NCBI RefSeq assembly: GCF_001440475.1
Contig: NZ_LLYB01000101.1
Span: 28,470-64,769, forward strand
DNA from: Bradyrhizobium lablabi
Lineage (GTDB): Bacteria > Pseudomonadota > Alphaproteobacteria > Rhizobiales > Xanthobacteraceae
DNA length: 36,300 nt
Direction of reading: 5' to 3'
Every line of letters starts with the position of its first letter. Within the stretch, counting starts at the first letter, position 1. A model generated the notes under the pieces. That model had not been told where the DNA came from and did no database searches. It saw only the letters and a list, made by a program, of their open reading frames with translations. Position numbers and translations under genes: made by a program. Shown here in pieces: positions 34,383 to 36,300 of the stretch.

Positions 34383-35918
34383 ATGAGTAAGTGTCTTTTG
34401 GTGACAATTCTTGTCGCTCTCGGCGGTGCGACGGCGGCAGCGCAGGTTACCGCCAACGACGCGCTCATCGCTCGCGCGAAATCCTTCGAACTCGATACGC
34501 CCTACGTGCCGCCGCCAGGCGACCCCTTGACACATCATGCCGCCGGATATGCGAAGGTCATGTGCTCGGCTGTATTCATGACCGGCCTGGCGCCCGATTT
34601 CGCGGCCGAGAATGTCGGGTTTTTCACCGCACCCTACGGAGCGCGCGCGAAGCTCGGCAAGCCCGTCATCGATCGCGCCAACAAGGCGGTCCATGTCACG
34701 CTTCCTGGCGGCATGACCCGTACCGCCAAATATCTCGGAAGCCAGGGGTGCGTCACGTTGCCGATCGGCGCGAGCGCCATGAACTTCGAGCCGGTCGCCG
34801 TCAAGAGCCGGTTGCCCGATCCCGCAACCCAGTTGTGGCCAATGGGCGACATGCTGCCTCAAGAGCCGTTGCCGACAGAGATCGATGCCGGGAAACTCAA
34901 GGCTGCCGTGAATGCCGCTTTCGAGCCGGCCGAAGGATTGACCGCGGCGTTCGTTGTGACGTGGAGAGGCCGCCTCATTGCCGAGCGCTACGCGGAAGGT
35001 ATTACGTCGCAGACAGCTCTCGAAGGCTGGTCCATGGGCAAGAGCGTTACGGCAGCGCTCTTTGGCATTCTGGTCAAAGACGGCGTCTATGATTTAGAGC
35101 AGGCGGCACCGATTCCTGAATGGCAATCGCCCGGTGACCCGCGCGCCAAGATACGCATTGCAGATCTCCTTCACATGTCGAGCGGGCTTCGGATCAGGGC
35201 GCCCCAAGATCCGGATCATGACCCCACGGGGCCTTATCCGGATCACGTCTATCTTTATACGGGCGGCATCGATTCTTTTCGCTACGCGGCGACACGGCCA
35301 TTGCAATGGCCTCCCAACACGGTCGGACGCTATCGCAACACCGATCCGGTCCTGATCAACTATCTGATCCGGCTCGGTGTCGAAAAACGCGGCGACGAAT
35401 ATCTCTCATTTCCTCAGCGGGTGCTGTTCGACAAGCTCGGCATCCGTACCATGGTGATCGAAACTGATCCGTTCGGAAATTTTCTGGGGCAGGGTTATGA
35501 GGTGGGCTCCGGGCGCGATTGGGCGCGGCTTGGCAATCTCTTTCTTCAGGGGGGCGTTTGGAACGGTGAGCGCATTCTCCCAGAGGGCTACACAACATTC
35601 GTCAGCACTCTTGCGCCGGCCTGGGCCGCGGACGATCGGCCGATCTATGGAGCTTTCTTCTGGCTCAACGGCGACGGGCAATATCCAGTCCCACGCGACG
35701 CCTATTACATGGCGGGCGCTGGCGGGCAGACCACGCTGATCATTCCCTCGCACGATCTCGTCGTCGTGCGTCTCGGGCACTATCGGGGCGCACTTTACGC
35801 CAATTCAGGCTTCGACAAGGCGCTCGCGCTGTTGATCGAGGCGGTGCCGAAAGCACAAAAGGGCCGGGGCCAAGAATCTGATAATAGAGTGCCCAACGGG
35901 CCAAGCGAAGGACGGTAA
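34383..35918 (+). CDS. Exported serine hydrolase of the beta-lactamase fold (long form)
   Basis: A 511-residue protein with a signal peptide (MSKCLLVTILVALGGATAAA, cut near 20). An N-terminal region of about 180 residues of unknown role precedes the hydrolase domain. Catalytic motifs are SMGK (Ser217, Lys220), YRN (Tyr317, Asn319) and a glycine-rich AGAGGQTT strand in place of KTG. The pattern matches 6-aminohexanoate-dimer hydrolase-like and esterase-like members of the family. GGGAG lies 5-7 bases before the ATG. It is distinct from the hydrolase at 27497-28741, which is shorter and has different second and third motifs. The substrate is unknown. Confidence 0.9.
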   Translation: MSKCLLVTILVALGGATAAAQVTANDALIARAKSFELDTPYVPPPGDPLTHHAAGYAKVMCSAVFMTGLAPDFAAENVGFFTAPYGARAKLGKPVIDRANKAVHVTLPGGMTRTAKYLGSQGCVTLPIGASAMNFEPVAVKSRLPDPATQLWPMGDMLPQEPLPTEIDAGKLKAAVNAAFEPAEGLTAAFVVTWRGRLIAERYAEGITSQTALEGWSMGKSVTAALFGILVKDGVYDLEQAAPIPEWQSPGDPRAKIRIADLLHMSSGLRIRAPQDPDHDPTGPYPDHVYLYTGGIDSFRYAATRPLQWPPNTVGRYRNTDPVLINYLIRLGVEKRGDEYLSFPQRVLFDKLGIRTMVIETDPFGNFLGQGYEVGSGRDWARLGNLFLQGGVWNGERILPEGYTTFVSTLAPAWAADDRPIYGAFFWLNGDGQYPVPRDAYYMAGAGGQTTLIIPSHDLVVVRLGHYRGALYANSGFDKALALLIEAVPKAQKGRGQESDNRVPNGPSEGR

Positions 35919-36106
35919 AAACACTAAGAATCGTGTCAACGAGGCTAACAGTCTATCTGATAGCACGCCGAGCCTGATTGCGGCTGTTGTTGGCCCCAAA
36001 AGCCGACTCTGATTTCCGCCACCGATCAGCAAGCACGACCGCGCGACCAATCGATGGTTTCAATGCGCTCTCGGGCTTTTTTCTCATGCGAGCGGCCGGG
36101 CCCGAT

Positions 36107-36300
36107 CTAGCAGGTAATGTGGAAAAGGCCGATCTTCTTTGCATGCGAGCTGTTGAACGTATGAATCGCCTTGGGGGTCGGCTGCAATAGAACCGCGCAA
36201 CCCTTCTTCGCAAAATACGTCTCAGCTTCCGGCGATAGCTGCACATTGCCCATCTGGCCCGAACCAAGAATTAGCTGCTCGCATCCATCCTCATAGATGA
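36107..36300 (-). CDS. Mth938-like domain protein, partial (5' end outside window)
   Basis: The last 64 codons of a gene cut by the right edge. The visible text starts IYEDGCEQLILGSGQMGNVQ, continues LSPEAETYFAKKGCAVLLQP and ends TPKAIHTFNSSHAKKIGLFH before ITC and a TAG stop at 36107-36109. The L-GSG start, the LSPE helix, the PTPKAI strand turn and the closing HITC are characteristic of the Mth938-like (DUF498) fold. Members are small, sometimes linked to respiratory complex I assembly (NDUFAF3-like). The 190 bases between 35918 and 36107 hold no credible gene. Confidence 0.78.
   Translation of the reverse strand, partial: IYEDGCEQLILGSGQMGNVQLSPEAETYFAKKGCAVLLQPTPKAIHTFNSSHAKKIGLFHITC

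Overview
The window looks like chromosomal DNA of a high-GC alphaproteobacterium, most likely Bradyrhizobium or a close Nitrobacteraceae relative. This rests on codon use, on families typical of that group (large class III cyclase/ATPase/TPR proteins, DUF6894, a Dpp-type ABC operon, XoxFGJ-like genes) and on dispersed intergenic repeats of a kind I associate with Bradyrhizobium. I see no tRNA, rRNA, CRISPR array, phage module or intact insertion sequence.

Left part (1-12600): a repeat fragment; a DUF2200 protein; an acyl-CoA dehydrogenase-fold enzyme that lacks the usual catalytic Glu (candidate 3-sulfinopropanoyl-CoA desulfinase); several small exported or membrane proteins, including an LTxxQ-motif protein and a DUF6894 protein; a 1102-residue zinc ribbon / class III cyclase / ATPase / TPR regulator; a short relic of an amidohydrolase gene; a lipoprotein; a DnaJ-TM-TPR membrane protein; an intact amidohydrolase; and a peroxiredoxin-like thioredoxin-fold protein.

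Centre (12650-23900): the most striking gene is at 12650-14872 on the minus strand. It encodes one 740-residue protein that fuses a type-1 periplasmic amino-acid-binding domain (LivJ-like) to a complete pentameric ligand-gated ion channel of the Cys-loop superfamily. Next comes a five-gene minus-strand oligopeptide/dipeptide-type ABC operon (binding protein, two permeases, two ATPases). A CobW-type GTPase follows, divergent from a Tat-exported cyclase-family metal hydrolase, and then a low-GC secreted SnoaL/NTF2-like protein.

Right part (24465-36300): a PQQ dehydrogenase, cytochrome c and periplasmic binding protein form a XoxF-XoxG-XoxJ-like operon. The dehydrogenase carries the extra Asp associated with lanthanide use but lacks the vicinal Cys pair of classical methanol dehydrogenases, and a 12-bp hairpin separates it from the cytochrome gene. 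Further on are two serine hydrolases of the beta-lactamase fold, an aldo/keto reductase, a toxin-antitoxin pair whose ParE/RelE-type toxin is broken by a one-base frameshift, a low-GC orphan gene bracketed by inverted repeat ends, a minus-strand catabolic-looking operon (nitronate monooxygenase-like, quinone oxidoreductase-like, SMP-30-like), and an Mth938-like gene cut by the right edge.

Functions are assigned by reading motifs, without database searches. Family calls are mostly firm. Substrates are mostly inference.
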